The translations under genes and the position numbers were made by a program. Positions 1 through 5,763 of a DNA stretch of 13,059 bases are shown one piece after another. The notes below the pieces were generated by a model, which saw only the letters and a program-made list of their open reading frames with translations, had not been told where the DNA came from and made no database searches. Positions within the stretch are counted from its first letter, which is position 1. Each line of letters opens with the position of its first letter. Source of the DNA: JBBDXA01 sp040902585 (lineage in GTDB: Bacteria; Planctomycetota; Phycisphaerae; Phycisphaerales; Phycisphaeraceae); contig JBBDXA010000232.1 in the NCBI GenBank assembly GCA_040902585.1, forward strand, positions 1 through 13,059, written 5' to 3'.

Positions 1-1
1 C

Positions 2-994
2 GACGGCACCGGCGGCATCCATCCGCACGAGCAGACCTTCAGCGGGCCCAAGGAAGATCGCCTCAAGCTCATGCGCGCGACCAAGGCCCAGCTCTCGCCC
101 ATCTTCGGCCTCTACAGCGATCCGTCCGGCTGGCTGACCAAGCTGCTGGCGAGTGTCATCGAGCGCGAGCCTTGCACTTTCTATGGCACGACCTCCAACG
201 ACGGCGTGCTGCACGAAGTCTGGGCGCTCGAAAGCGAAGAAGACATTGTTCGCTTTACTGAGGCCCTGGGGCCGCAGGATATTTTCATCGCCGACGGCCA
301 CCATCGCTACAACACCGCGCTGAACTACAAGAAGGAACTGGAAGCGAAGGAGGGCCCGCTGCCCGCGGACCATCCCGCGAACAATTGCCTGTTCGTGCTG
401 GTGGCGATGCAGGACCCGGGCATGATCGTGTTGCCCACGCATCGGGTGCTTGGCGGCATGAACAATTTCAGCATCGCAGCCCTGGCGAAGGCGGGCGAAG
501 GCAAGGTGAAGATCACGCCGTTTGCGGGGACGGATCTCAAGGCGCTGGAAGCGGCACTCGCGAAGAACGGGCCGCACGCGATGGGGTTGTACGATCCATC
601 GGACAAGCGGCAGCCGCTGTCGGTCATGACGACGGTGAGCGATGACCCGCTGAAGGCGACGCACGGGAAGATGTCCGACGCCTGGCGTCAGCTTGATGTG
701 GCGATCCTTCAGCATCTGCTGGTGGAGCGGTTGCTTCAGCCGACGTTCTGCGAAGCCGCGAGCGGTGGGGGCGGAGGCGGCAGCGGGGGAGAGGTGAAAT
801 GGAAGTTCCCGCACTCGCTGCATGAAGTGGAAGTGGTCACGAAGAGCGAAGGTTTTCAGCTTGCTGTGATCGTGCAGGCGACGCCGCTGGAATCGGTGCG
901 ACTGGTGAGCGAAGCGGGCGAGTTGATGCCGCAGAAGAGCACGTTTTTTTACCCGAAGGTGGCGACGGGGCTGGTGATTAATCCGTTGGAGTAG
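2..994 (+). CDS. DUF1015 family protein, 5' partial
   Basis: The reading frame is open from base 2, so the gene begins left of the window; the ATG at 71 is internal. About 330 C-terminal residues are visible, against roughly 400-430 for the family. The first visible residues include HPHEQTFSGPKEDRLKL, followed by SPIFGLYSD, both typical of DUF1015 (COG4198). The family hallmark ADGHHRYNTAL lies at visible residues 97-107. The ending, with MPQKSTFFYPK and TGLVINPLE, is the canonical family C-terminus, so the 3' end is intact. The biochemical function of the family is not established. It is cytoplasmic by appearance, with no signal peptide or membrane segment in the visible part. One oddity is a short polyglycine stretch (bases 761-789, SGGGGGGSGG) near the C-terminal segment, probably a linker insertion. 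Family assignment is confident; the role is unknown. Confidence 0.9.
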   Translation, partial: DGTGGIHPHEQTFSGPKEDRLKLMRATKAQLSPIFGLYSDPSGWLTKLLASVIEREPCTFYGTTSNDGVLHEVWALESEEDIVRFTEALGPQDIFIADGHHRYNTALNYKKELEAKEGPLPADHPANNCLFVLVAMQDPGMIVLPTHRVLGGMNNFSIAALAKAGEGKVKITPFAGTDLKALEAALAKNGPHAMGLYDPSDKRQPLSVMTTVSDDPLKATHGKMSDAWRQLDVAILQHLLVERLLQPTFCEAASGGGGGGSGGEVKWKFPHSLHEVEVVTKSEGFQLAVIVQATPLESVRLVSEAGELMPQKSTFFYPKVATGLVINPLE

Positions 995-1009
995 GGAGCT
1001 GTTACTCCA
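987..1009. terminator. Small hairpin between convergent genes
   Basis: TGGAGTA (987-993) and TACTCCA (1003-1009) form a 7-bp inverted repeat with a 9-base loop. The left arm contains the TAG stop of the DUF1015 gene, and the right arm ends five bases before the stop of the convergent minus-strand gene. The position suits a bidirectional terminator for two converging genes, but there is no T-run on either side, so this is only a candidate. Confidence 0.35.
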
Positions 1010-1013
1010 CCCA

Positions 1014-1925
1014 TTACTTGGTGAGCAGTTCCCGTTTGTAGGCGTCAAATGCCTTTGCAAATGCTCTTGCCACGGCACTGTTGCTCACGAGATATGCTTC
1101 TCGCAGGCCAGTGGGGCTTTCTATGGTGAGTAGTTCATACTCGACAATGGGAATCTCGTAGTTGCCCTTGAAGCGACGGTCTGGTGTTCCGTCCTTGTTC
1201 ACCTTTGCCCACGTATTGCCAACCACACGTGCGTCGCCCGGAATGCTTTCCTGTTCGACGAATGTGACGTCCTGCGATTTCAGGGACACGTCCGCGTAGT
1301 GCATGAGCGCGAACTGGCTTTCGTGATCTCCGACGAGAATGAATGTGGGGTAGAAGTAGATATCAGCACCATTCGCGTTGGAGAGGTGAAGGACGGAGAG
1401 TTCTGATCGGACGACGGAGAACGATGATTCGTCGAAATGCACGTCCTTCCGTTCGATCGATGAAGAAGCGAACGAACGGGCCGTGACCTTGTCGACGTGC
1501 TCGCTTTCCACAACATCCCAAAGTCGATGGGCGTGAACAAGCGAAGAGAACGCTGCACAAAGCGCGTCGTGCTTTGAACGCACGCCGTGGCGAAGGGATA
1601 CGTTGACATTCAGGTACAGCGGATCGAATTGGGCTTCTACAGCGTCGACTTCGCTCCGAATCACGCGCATTGTTTCTTGAAGTTTTTCATTCCTTGCCTT
1701 GAGGAACGATTCGGAAAAGGGCACCCATCGCCAGCGGTTGCGTTTAGCTTGTAACGAGCGACTCTGCGCTTTGAGTGATTTGATTCTCTTTGTGAGTAGA
1801 GACCGCTTCTGTAGCAGGTCATCCAGCGTCTGTTTCATTTTCTCGCACTGGTCCAGATAGCGACGGCTGGTTAGATAACCGGGCGCGTCACTGACAAGGT
1901 CGATAGGGAAGCCGCCGACAGCCAT
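1014..1925 (-). CDS. Hypothetical coiled-coil protein, 303 aa
   Basis: I do not recognise this protein. The ATG at 1925 is preceded by AAAGGGG at a good ribosome-binding distance, which supports the start. Residues about 25-100 are rich in Lys, Arg, Gln, Glu and Leu with heptad-like spacing, so a coiled coil is likely. The C-terminal third (about 185-300) looks like a mixed alpha/beta globular domain with a distinctive polar patch (VNKDGTPDRRFKGNYEIPI, residues 242-260). No signal peptide or clear membrane helix is seen, so it is probably cytoplasmic. The gene is visibly lower in GC than its neighbours (about 53-56% in the two 60-base blocks I counted), which suggests recent acquisition. It is convergent with the DUF1015 gene and divergent from the ECF sigma factor, across a 78-base spacer holding an inverted repeat. 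The C-terminal patch faintly recalls small domains seen in defence or signalling proteins, but I cannot assign it. Confidence 0.75.
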   Translation of the reverse strand: MAVGGFPIDLVSDAPGYLTSRRYLDQCEKMKQTLDDLLQKRSLLTKRIKSLKAQSRSLQAKRNRWRWVPFSESFLKARNEKLQETMRVIRSEVDAVEAQFDPLYLNVNVSLRHGVRSKHDALCAAFSSLVHAHRLWDVVESEHVDKVTARSFASSSIERKDVHFDESSFSVVRSELSVLHLSNANGADIYFYPTFILVGDHESQFALMHYADVSLKSQDVTFVEQESIPGDARVVGNTWAKVNKDGTPDRRFKGNYEIPIVEYELLTIESPTGLREAYLVSNSAVARAFAKAFDAYKRELLTK

Positions 1926-1937
1926 GAAGATGCCCCT

Positions 1938-1971
1938 TTCACTGGTGGAGCATCATATCCATTCCAGTGAA
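1938..1971. promoter_or_regulatory. Inverted repeat in divergent promoter region
   Basis: TTCACTGG (1938-1945) and CCAGTGAA (1964-1971) are perfect inverted repeats separated by 18 bases, in the 78-base space between the divergent 303-aa gene and the ECF sigma gene. The half-site centres are 26 bp apart. It could bind a dimeric regulator acting on both genes, or form an mRNA hairpin in either leader. No clear -35/-10 pair is visible beside it. Confidence 0.4.
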
Positions 1972-2003
1972 CTTGCCACAAACAGCGACTCGGAGTCCAA
2001 TGC

Positions 2004-2639
2004 GTGAACATGGCAAGCGATCGCGAGAATCTGAACGACGCCGACGACGAGAAGCTCGTCGAGTATTTCCGCAAGGGGACCGACGCGGCGTTCGAGAAGC
2101 TCGTCGGCCGGTACAAGCACGAACTGTTTCACTTCCTCATTCGCTTCGTCGGTAACCGAGCCTCGGCTGAGGATATCTTCCAGGAGGCCTTCCTCCAGGT
2201 CCATCAGTCGATCGCGACCTTCGACATCACCCGCCGATTCAAACCCTGGCTCTTCACCATCGCCGCCAACAAGGCCCGCGATCACCTGCGCCGCTCCAAC
2301 CAGCGCCAGGCGGCGGCACTCTCGGCGAAGATCGGCGACAAGGGCGAGGACGGCAGGGAGTTTCTCGACCTGATGGAAGCGGATATGGAACTTCCGCATG
2401 AAGAGGTTCAGCGGCAGGAGCTGCGCGAACAGGTGCGGTCGTGCGCCGCCGCTCTGCCGGACCACCTTCGGGAGATTCTGCTGATGGCTTATTTTCATCG
2501 GTTTCCCTACAAGGAAATCGCGGACATGCTGGAAATCCCGCTGGGCACGGTCAAGAGCCGACTGCACGCGGCGGTCGGCACCTTCGCGGAAATGTGGAAG
2601 AACCAGTACGGCAAGACGCTGGATCTGAACGAGGATTAG
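2004..2639 (+). CDS. ECF-type RNA polymerase sigma-70 factor
   Basis: A 211-aa extracytoplasmic-function sigma factor with only regions 2 and 4, which directs RNA polymerase to a dedicated promoter set. The sigma-2 domain spans about residues 18-98: the core-binding helix includes EDIFQEAFLQVHQ (56-68), and the -10 recognition helix includes RRFKPWLFTIAANKARDHL (77-95). Sigma-4 spans about 138-195, with the helix-turn-helix YKEIADMLEIPLGTVKSRL at 169-187. The length is normal for the group, with a longer acidic linker (110-137) than minimal ECFs. I chose the GTG at 2004 because GGAG lies eight bases upstream; the ATG at 2010 would leave 14. The next same-strand gene, beyond an assembly gap, encodes a membrane protein with an anti-sigma-like N-terminus, so the two probably form a sigma/anti-sigma unit. 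The signal sensed and the promoters used cannot be read from the sequence. Confidence 0.95.
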   Translation: MNMASDRENLNDADDEKLVEYFRKGTDAAFEKLVGRYKHELFHFLIRFVGNRASAEDIFQEAFLQVHQSIATFDITRRFKPWLFTIAANKARDHLRRSNQRQAAALSAKIGDKGEDGREFLDLMEADMELPHEEVQRQELREQVRSCAAALPDHLREILLMAYFHRFPYKEIADMLEIPLGTVKSRLHAAVGTFAEMWKNQYGKTLDLNED

Positions 2640-2644
2640 CCGCA

Positions 2645-2671
2645 GGCGTGGGCCCTTCAAGGTCCCACGCC
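2645..2671 (+). terminator. Hairpin after the ECF sigma gene
   Basis: GGCGTGGG (2645-2652) and CCCACGCC (2664-2671) are perfect inverted repeats. CCTT and AAGG inside them could extend the stem. It begins six bases after the sigma-factor stop codon. No T-run follows, so it may be a Rho-type or partial terminator, or an mRNA stabiliser. The assembly gap starts 25 bases further on. Confidence 0.45.
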
Positions 2672-2695
2672 GGGTCCCTGAAACCGGAAATACGC

Positions 2696-2705
2696 NNNNN
2701 NNNNN
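2696..2705. other. Assembly gap (ten Ns)
   Basis: Ten undetermined bases lie between the sigma gene and the next membrane-protein gene. Runs of exactly ten Ns are often placeholders inserted by scaffolding software, so the true distance may differ. Any gene or promoter here is unseen. Confidence 0.98.
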
Positions 2706-2735
2706 TGACACCCCCTGCATGAGTAGAAGGTGATG

Positions 2736-3746
2736 ATGGATCGAACTCCGGATCAAACCCGTCTCGTGAAGCTCAGTCCGCCCGATGCCGATGCGCTCGA
2801 TGCGCTGCTCGAATCGGCGGCGGCGGGCGATGCCCATGCCCAGCAGGCTGCCCAGCAGGAGCCGCGCGGCAAGAAGGTGGCGGACCTGCTGGACCTGATC
2901 GGCTTCCTGCCCGGAGATGTGCCGCCGGAAGATCTGGTGGCACGAACACTGGCCAAGGTGCAGCTTGCAGAGCGCAAGGAAGCGGTGGTGGGCAGGATCG
3001 ATCCGCCCGCGCCGCCGGCCATCGCCTTCCGCTGGACCGAGATGATCGCGGTGGCGGCTGTGAAGCTCATCGCCATGTCGCTGCTCTGGCCGATGATGGC
3101 GCGGACGCAGTCCGATGGCATGCGCATCGCCTGTGCCGCCAACCTGGCGACGTCCGGTCTCGCGATGAGTCAGTACGCGAGAGACAACTCCAGCATGCTG
3201 CCGCGCTATCGCGTGCAGCCTGGACAAATCTGGTGGAACGTCGGTCAGCCCGTGGCTCAGGGCCCGGATGCGACCCTGACCGTGCAGTCCAACTCCGCCA
3301 ACCTGTACAAGCTCCGCCGCGAAGGCTACGCCTCCGTGGGTGCCCTGAACTGTCCGGCCAATGCGGAAGCCCCGACCCAGATCGCCATCTCCGCCTTCGA
3401 CTGGCCCAACCCGCGGGCGGTGTCGTACAGCTATCAGAATCAGTACTCAGCCGAGCCCATTCGCGTGGGCCGGGTCGCGGGCATCGTTCTGCTGGCGGAC
3501 AAGAACCCGTTGTTTACGCCCGATGAAAACTCAACTTCGCTCACCTTCGACTCGACCCGCGATCTGAACGCCCCCGGCAACCGCCACGCCCAGCCCGGCC
3601 AGAGCGTCCTGGTGATCGACGGCTCCGTCCTCTGGCTGGAGCGGCCGATGCTCAACAACGACAACTTCTACACCGCTTTGGGCGTCAACAGTTACAACGG
3701 CACGGAAACGCCCACCAAACTGGAAGATTCTTTCGTCGTCCCCTGA
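2736..3746 (+). CDS. Membrane protein: anti-sigma-like N-terminus, DUF1559-like C-terminus
   Basis: A 336-aa protein with one membrane segment (about residues 102-121). The cytoplasmic N-terminus (1-100) is an Ala/Asp/Leu-rich helical region (DADALDALLES, then VADLLDLIGFLPGDVPPEDLVARTL), which resembles zinc-free anti-sigma domains of planctomycetes. After the helix comes RIACAANLATSGLAMSQYA (130-148) and DNSSMLP, a pattern usual in planctomycete prepilin-like DUF1559 proteins (R..C..NL...G.A...YA.DN...LP). Near the end, RHAQPGQSVLVIDGSVLWL (283-301) matches their H-x(9-10)-DG motif. There is no type-IV prepilin cleavage site, so it is not itself a pseudopilin. Three in-frame starts exist at 2730, 2733 and 2736; I chose 2736 because AGAAGG sits five bases upstream. 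It follows the ECF sigma gene, so it probably holds that sigma factor at the membrane. Anti-sigma function is inference; the DUF1559-like half is visible. Confidence 0.8.
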   Translation: MDRTPDQTRLVKLSPPDADALDALLESAAAGDAHAQQAAQQEPRGKKVADLLDLIGFLPGDVPPEDLVARTLAKVQLAERKEAVVGRIDPPAPPAIAFRWTEMIAVAAVKLIAMSLLWPMMARTQSDGMRIACAANLATSGLAMSQYARDNSSMLPRYRVQPGQIWWNVGQPVAQGPDATLTVQSNSANLYKLRREGYASVGALNCPANAEAPTQIAISAFDWPNPRAVSYSYQNQYSAEPIRVGRVAGIVLLADKNPLFTPDENSTSLTFDSTRDLNAPGNRHAQPGQSVLVIDGSVLWLERPMLNNDNFYTALGVNSYNGTETPTKLEDSFVVP

Positions 3747-3762
3747 ACAGATCCCCACTTAT

Positions 3763-3820
3763 CGACAGCCAGGCGCGCGGTGGTCCTCTCCTGCCTTCGC
3801 CCGCCTGGCTGTCGGTGTTT
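3763..3820 (+). terminator. Rho-independent terminator of the sigma/membrane-protein unit
   Basis: CGACAGCCAGGCG (3763-3775) and CGCCTGGCTGTCG (3802-3814) form a perfect 13-bp GC-rich stem with a 26-base loop, followed at once by GTGTTTT. It starts 16 bases after the stop codon of the 336-aa membrane protein. Stem plus T-tail is a classical intrinsic terminator, although the loop is longer than average. Confidence 0.75.
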
Positions 3821-3910
3821 TCAGGATAAATTTTTTCTCATCGATCTTCGCAAAGAAAATCATTGACTCGCCTCGCTCCTTTGATAAGCTGGATAAATGC
3901 GGTGGAGTAG

Positions 3911-3961
3911 GGAAGCGGTCAACAGGCCATGGCAATCCCTCCTTCCATTCTGACCGCTTCC
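3911..3961 (+). other. Long inverted repeat in a leader, possible structured RNA
   Basis: GGAAGCGGTCA (3911-3921) and TGACCGCTTCC (3951-3961) are perfect 11-bp inverted repeats. The 29-base interval contains the palindrome GCCATGGC (3926-3933). A TTTTT run follows at 3993-3997. It lies in the leader of the 123-aa gene, 137 bases before its start. It could be an attenuator, a small RNA or a DNA-binding site. It does not match any riboswitch class I can recognise. Confidence 0.4.
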
Positions 3962-4097
3962 TCCTCCTGGGTGGGTCAACTTCTATCCTGAGTTTTTGTT
4001 CGTGACGATGGCTGTCGTTGCGATGTGATTGAATACTTGATGTCAGGTGATCTGCCCGCTTTGCCGGGTGCTTCCCGCTTGTTACATGGAGGTTGTC

Positions 4098-4469
4098 ATG
4101 ATCAGTTCGCACCTACTTGAGTTCGCCCGAGAGATATTGCATCAGGAATGGAACGGGGGCTGCGGTACCGCGGACGAGGCGGCAGGTTTCGCCGACACCT
4201 GTCCGTGCCTGTGGATGCTGGAAGATTTGCTCGACCTGGTCGCGGAGAATCCGCATCGACCGGTGAGTGATCTGGAGCCGGTGATCCATCGCATGATCGT
4301 CGAGAGCCAGTTCATCGACGATGGCGGCGACAGCGTGGTGCTCGACGCCGTGGAGTCCGCCGACCGTGAGGCTCGCATCCTCGTGAAGGTGCTCGAACGC
4401 TGCCGGCAGGTCGGCCTGAAGGAAGGCCTGTGGTCGGCCGCGCCATCGACGCCGATCATGTTCGGCTGA
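4098..4469 (+). CDS. Hypothetical protein, 123 aa, four cysteines
   Basis: I do not recognise this small protein. The start at 4098 is set by GGAGG five bases upstream; the frame stays open further left, but those upstream codons lack a ribosome-binding site. The sequence is acidic and mostly helical with no membrane segment, so it is probably cytoplasmic. Cysteines at 22, 35, 37 and 102 are the only striking feature. Three of them lie close together in the segment GCGTADEAAGFADTCPCLW (21-39), which could hold a metal or cluster, or form a disulfide. The rest (40-110) is Val/Glu/Leu-rich helix (LEDLLDLVAENP, HRMIVES, REARILVKVLERC). The plus-strand neighbour starts 95 bases downstream, so it may be a separate unit. 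The good ribosome-binding site and the length support a real gene. Confidence 0.65.
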   Translation: MISSHLLEFAREILHQEWNGGCGTADEAAGFADTCPCLWMLEDLLDLVAENPHRPVSDLEPVIHRMIVESQFIDDGGDSVVLDAVESADREARILVKVLERCRQVGLKEGLWSAAPSTPIMFG

Positions 4470-4528
4470 TGCCGCGCTTCCTGTCCCGGTTTCGTGCCAC
4501 CCGGAATGACGTTCAACTCAAAATGTCA

Positions 4529-4558
4529 TTGGCACAACGCACCGGCCTCCGGTACGTT
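4529..4558 (+). promoter_or_regulatory. Weak promoter candidate for the four-helix membrane protein
   Basis: TTGGCA (4529-4534) and TACGTT (4553-4558) are separated by 18 bases and lie immediately before the ATG at 4565. If used, transcription would begin at or very near the start codon, giving a leaderless or nearly leaderless mRNA. Only three of six -10 bases match the consensus, so this is tentative. Confidence 0.3.
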
Positions 4559-4564
4559 GGATGC

Positions 4565-5215
4565 ATGTCTGACGAAACGAAGTCTGATTCCGCCGCGCCC
4601 GCGCCTGCCGTCTTCGCCGGGCCTGATCATCGCGACATGTATCTGCTCATCGCCGGCCTGATCGTGGGCCTGGCGATGTGCCCGTGGATTGCCGGGAGGC
4701 TCATGTCCGTCGAGTCCTTCGAGAAGTGGTACCAGGGCGGCGGCGAACAATACGATACGCTCAGGGCATTCGTGATCGATCAGGATGTACGCGTTCGCTC
4801 GGAGAAGCAGCAGAAAAAGGAACAACTCCAGGCGACGGGCGTTACGCCTATCGCCATCGACGAAGCCATGGCGCAGATCGATGAGCGCGCCCGCGCCCAG
4901 CGGTTGCCCTACACGCAGGCCCTGACCAAGGCACACGCCGAGCATCAGGCCTGGCTGGTGGGGCTGGTCAGTGCGCTGGTGATGGCGGCTGTGCTGCTGA
5001 TGTTCATCGAGCCGGTCTTCGAACCCGTCGGCCGCACCGCCGCCATCCGCCGCAGACTGGTGACGGGACGTTACGTGCTCTTGGCCGCATGGATTGCCGT
5101 GACGCTGGCCAAGCCCACGTATCTCTCGGGCCTGTCGCCGACGTTTGCGATTCTGCTGGTGGTCGTGGCGCTGCTGGCGGCCCTGTTGCCGTGGTTGCTT
5201 GCCGGGAAAGAGTGA
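4565..5215 (+). CDS. Membrane protein with four predicted helices
   Basis: A 216-aa integral membrane protein of unknown family. Hydrophobic segments lie at about 25-47, 129-149, 168-184 and 192-213. Between helix 1 and helix 2 is a charged, Gln/Lys/Glu-rich region (about 50-128, including RSEKQQKKEQLQATG), probably helical or coiled. I chose the ATG at 4565; the frame is open from 4430, but upstream codons overlap the preceding gene and show no ribosome-binding site. The gene ends inside a terminator-like hairpin, and 45 bases later begins a stand-alone TrkA-N protein. TrkA-N/RCK domains gate ion channels and antiporters, so this could be a membrane partner of that protein, but no selectivity filter (TVGYG) or antiporter motif is visible. 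The functional link is inference from order only. Confidence 0.7.
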   Translation: MSDETKSDSAAPAPAVFAGPDHRDMYLLIAGLIVGLAMCPWIAGRLMSVESFEKWYQGGGEQYDTLRAFVIDQDVRVRSEKQQKKEQLQATGVTPIAIDEAMAQIDERARAQRLPYTQALTKAHAEHQAWLVGLVSALVMAAVLLMFIEPVFEPVGRTAAIRRRLVTGRYVLLAAWIAVTLAKPTYLSGLSPTFAILLVVVALLAALLPWLLAGKE

Positions 5216-5240
5216 GCACCATCCCGACAGGGTGGTGCTC
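5214..5240 (+). terminator. Hairpin terminator overlapping the stop codon
   Basis: GAGCACCA (5214-5221) pairs with TGGTGCTC (5233-5240). Inside, CCC pairs with GGG around a GACA tetraloop, with a single bulged T. The first bases of the left arm belong to the TGA stop of the membrane protein. Only a short pyrimidine stretch follows, so it may attenuate rather than fully stop transcription into the TrkA-N gene. Confidence 0.55.
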
Positions 5241-5248
5241 CCAGACGT

Positions 5249-5254
5249 TATCCT
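5249..5254 (+). promoter_or_regulatory. Possible -10 box giving a leaderless mRNA
   Basis: TATCCT lies six bases before the ATG at 5261, and there is no Shine-Dalgarno sequence between the preceding hairpin and that ATG. This spacing would place the transcript start on the ATG. No good -35 is visible (CCGACA lies at a 19-base spacing). Confidence 0.35.
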
Positions 5255-5260
5255 GTTCTC

Positions 5261-5731
5261 ATGTCTGAACTCTCTCCCATCAGCGGTCAGCCTCCGGTGA
5301 CCTGTCGGCGGATCATCGTCGCGGGGTACGGCCCGGTCGGTCGATGCGTCGCTGAACAGTTCCGTAGCGTCGGCGTTCACGTCACCATCGTGGACACCAA
5401 TCCCAACACGATCCACACCCAGACGAAACTCGGGCACACGGCAGTGCAGGGCGATGTGACCGATCCTCACGTCCTCACGGCCGCAGGCATCGAAGAGGCG
5501 GACGCGCTCATCCTCGCGATCCCGAATGAAGACCTGGCGGTGAAGGCATGTCAGGAAGCGCGGCGGCTGTCACCGCGCATCTTCATCGCGGCCCGGACGA
5601 ATTTCGTTAGCCGGGGATTGCTCGCGACGAAGGCGGGGGCCGATCATGTCACGATCGAAGAACTGGTCACCGCCGAGGCGATGGGCTCGGCGGTGATGCG
5701 GCACTTCTTTGATGGGACTGCGAAGATGTAG
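5261..5731 (+). CDS. Stand-alone TrkA-N (RCK N-terminal) NAD-binding protein
   Basis: A 156-aa Rossmann-fold protein of the TrkA-N/RCK group, which binds NAD(H) or other nucleotides and gates potassium or proton-coupled transporters. The dinucleotide-binding loop GYGPVG is at residues 22-27. The ribose-binding acidic residue follows the second strand (VTIVDTNPN, D45). The family signature GDVTDP (64-69), then AGIEEADALILAIPNED (75-91), completes the domain, which resembles the C-terminal domain of KefB-type antiporters. A full RCK unit usually also has a TrkA-C domain or is fused to a channel; here both are absent and the protein ends soon after the Rossmann fold. The start at 5261 has no ribosome-binding site but fits a leaderless mRNA. 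It is probably a cytoplasmic regulatory subunit; the upstream four-helix protein is the only membrane candidate nearby. It converges on the 957-aa gene after 32 bases. Confidence 0.88.
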   Translation: MSELSPISGQPPVTCRRIIVAGYGPVGRCVAEQFRSVGVHVTIVDTNPNTIHTQTKLGHTAVQGDVTDPHVLTAAGIEEADALILAIPNEDLAVKACQEARRLSPRIFIAARTNFVSRGLLATKAGADHVTIEELVTAEAMGSAVMRHFFDGTAKM

Positions 5732-5763
5732 ATTCAGCGGCAGGAGAAGAAGCCACCGCATCC

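Larger units (their letters stand above)
3747..4097. other. 351-base intergenic region without a gene
   Basis: No convincing coding frame is seen. It starts with a strong terminator hairpin (3763-3820), followed by an AT-rich stretch to about 3900 unlike the rest of the window. A second long inverted repeat lies at 3911-3961 with a T-run at 3993-3997, then a short leader for the 123-aa gene. A weak TTGACT (3863-3868) with TAAGCT 16 bases later could be a promoter for this leader, but the -10 match is poor. Confidence 0.6.

Noticed and set aside
1953..3227. 424-codon minus-strand frame over the sigma gene
   Set aside because: It runs through the ten-N gap and is antisense to a textbook ECF sigma factor.
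4526..5470. Long minus-strand frame across the membrane and TrkA-N genes
   Set aside because: It spans two supported plus-strand genes and the hairpin between them, and its product has no domain-like sequence.
5732..5763. Terminator between the convergent TrkA-N and TPR-like genes
   Set aside because: Only imperfect GCGG/CCGC pairing and no T-run; not convincing enough to list.
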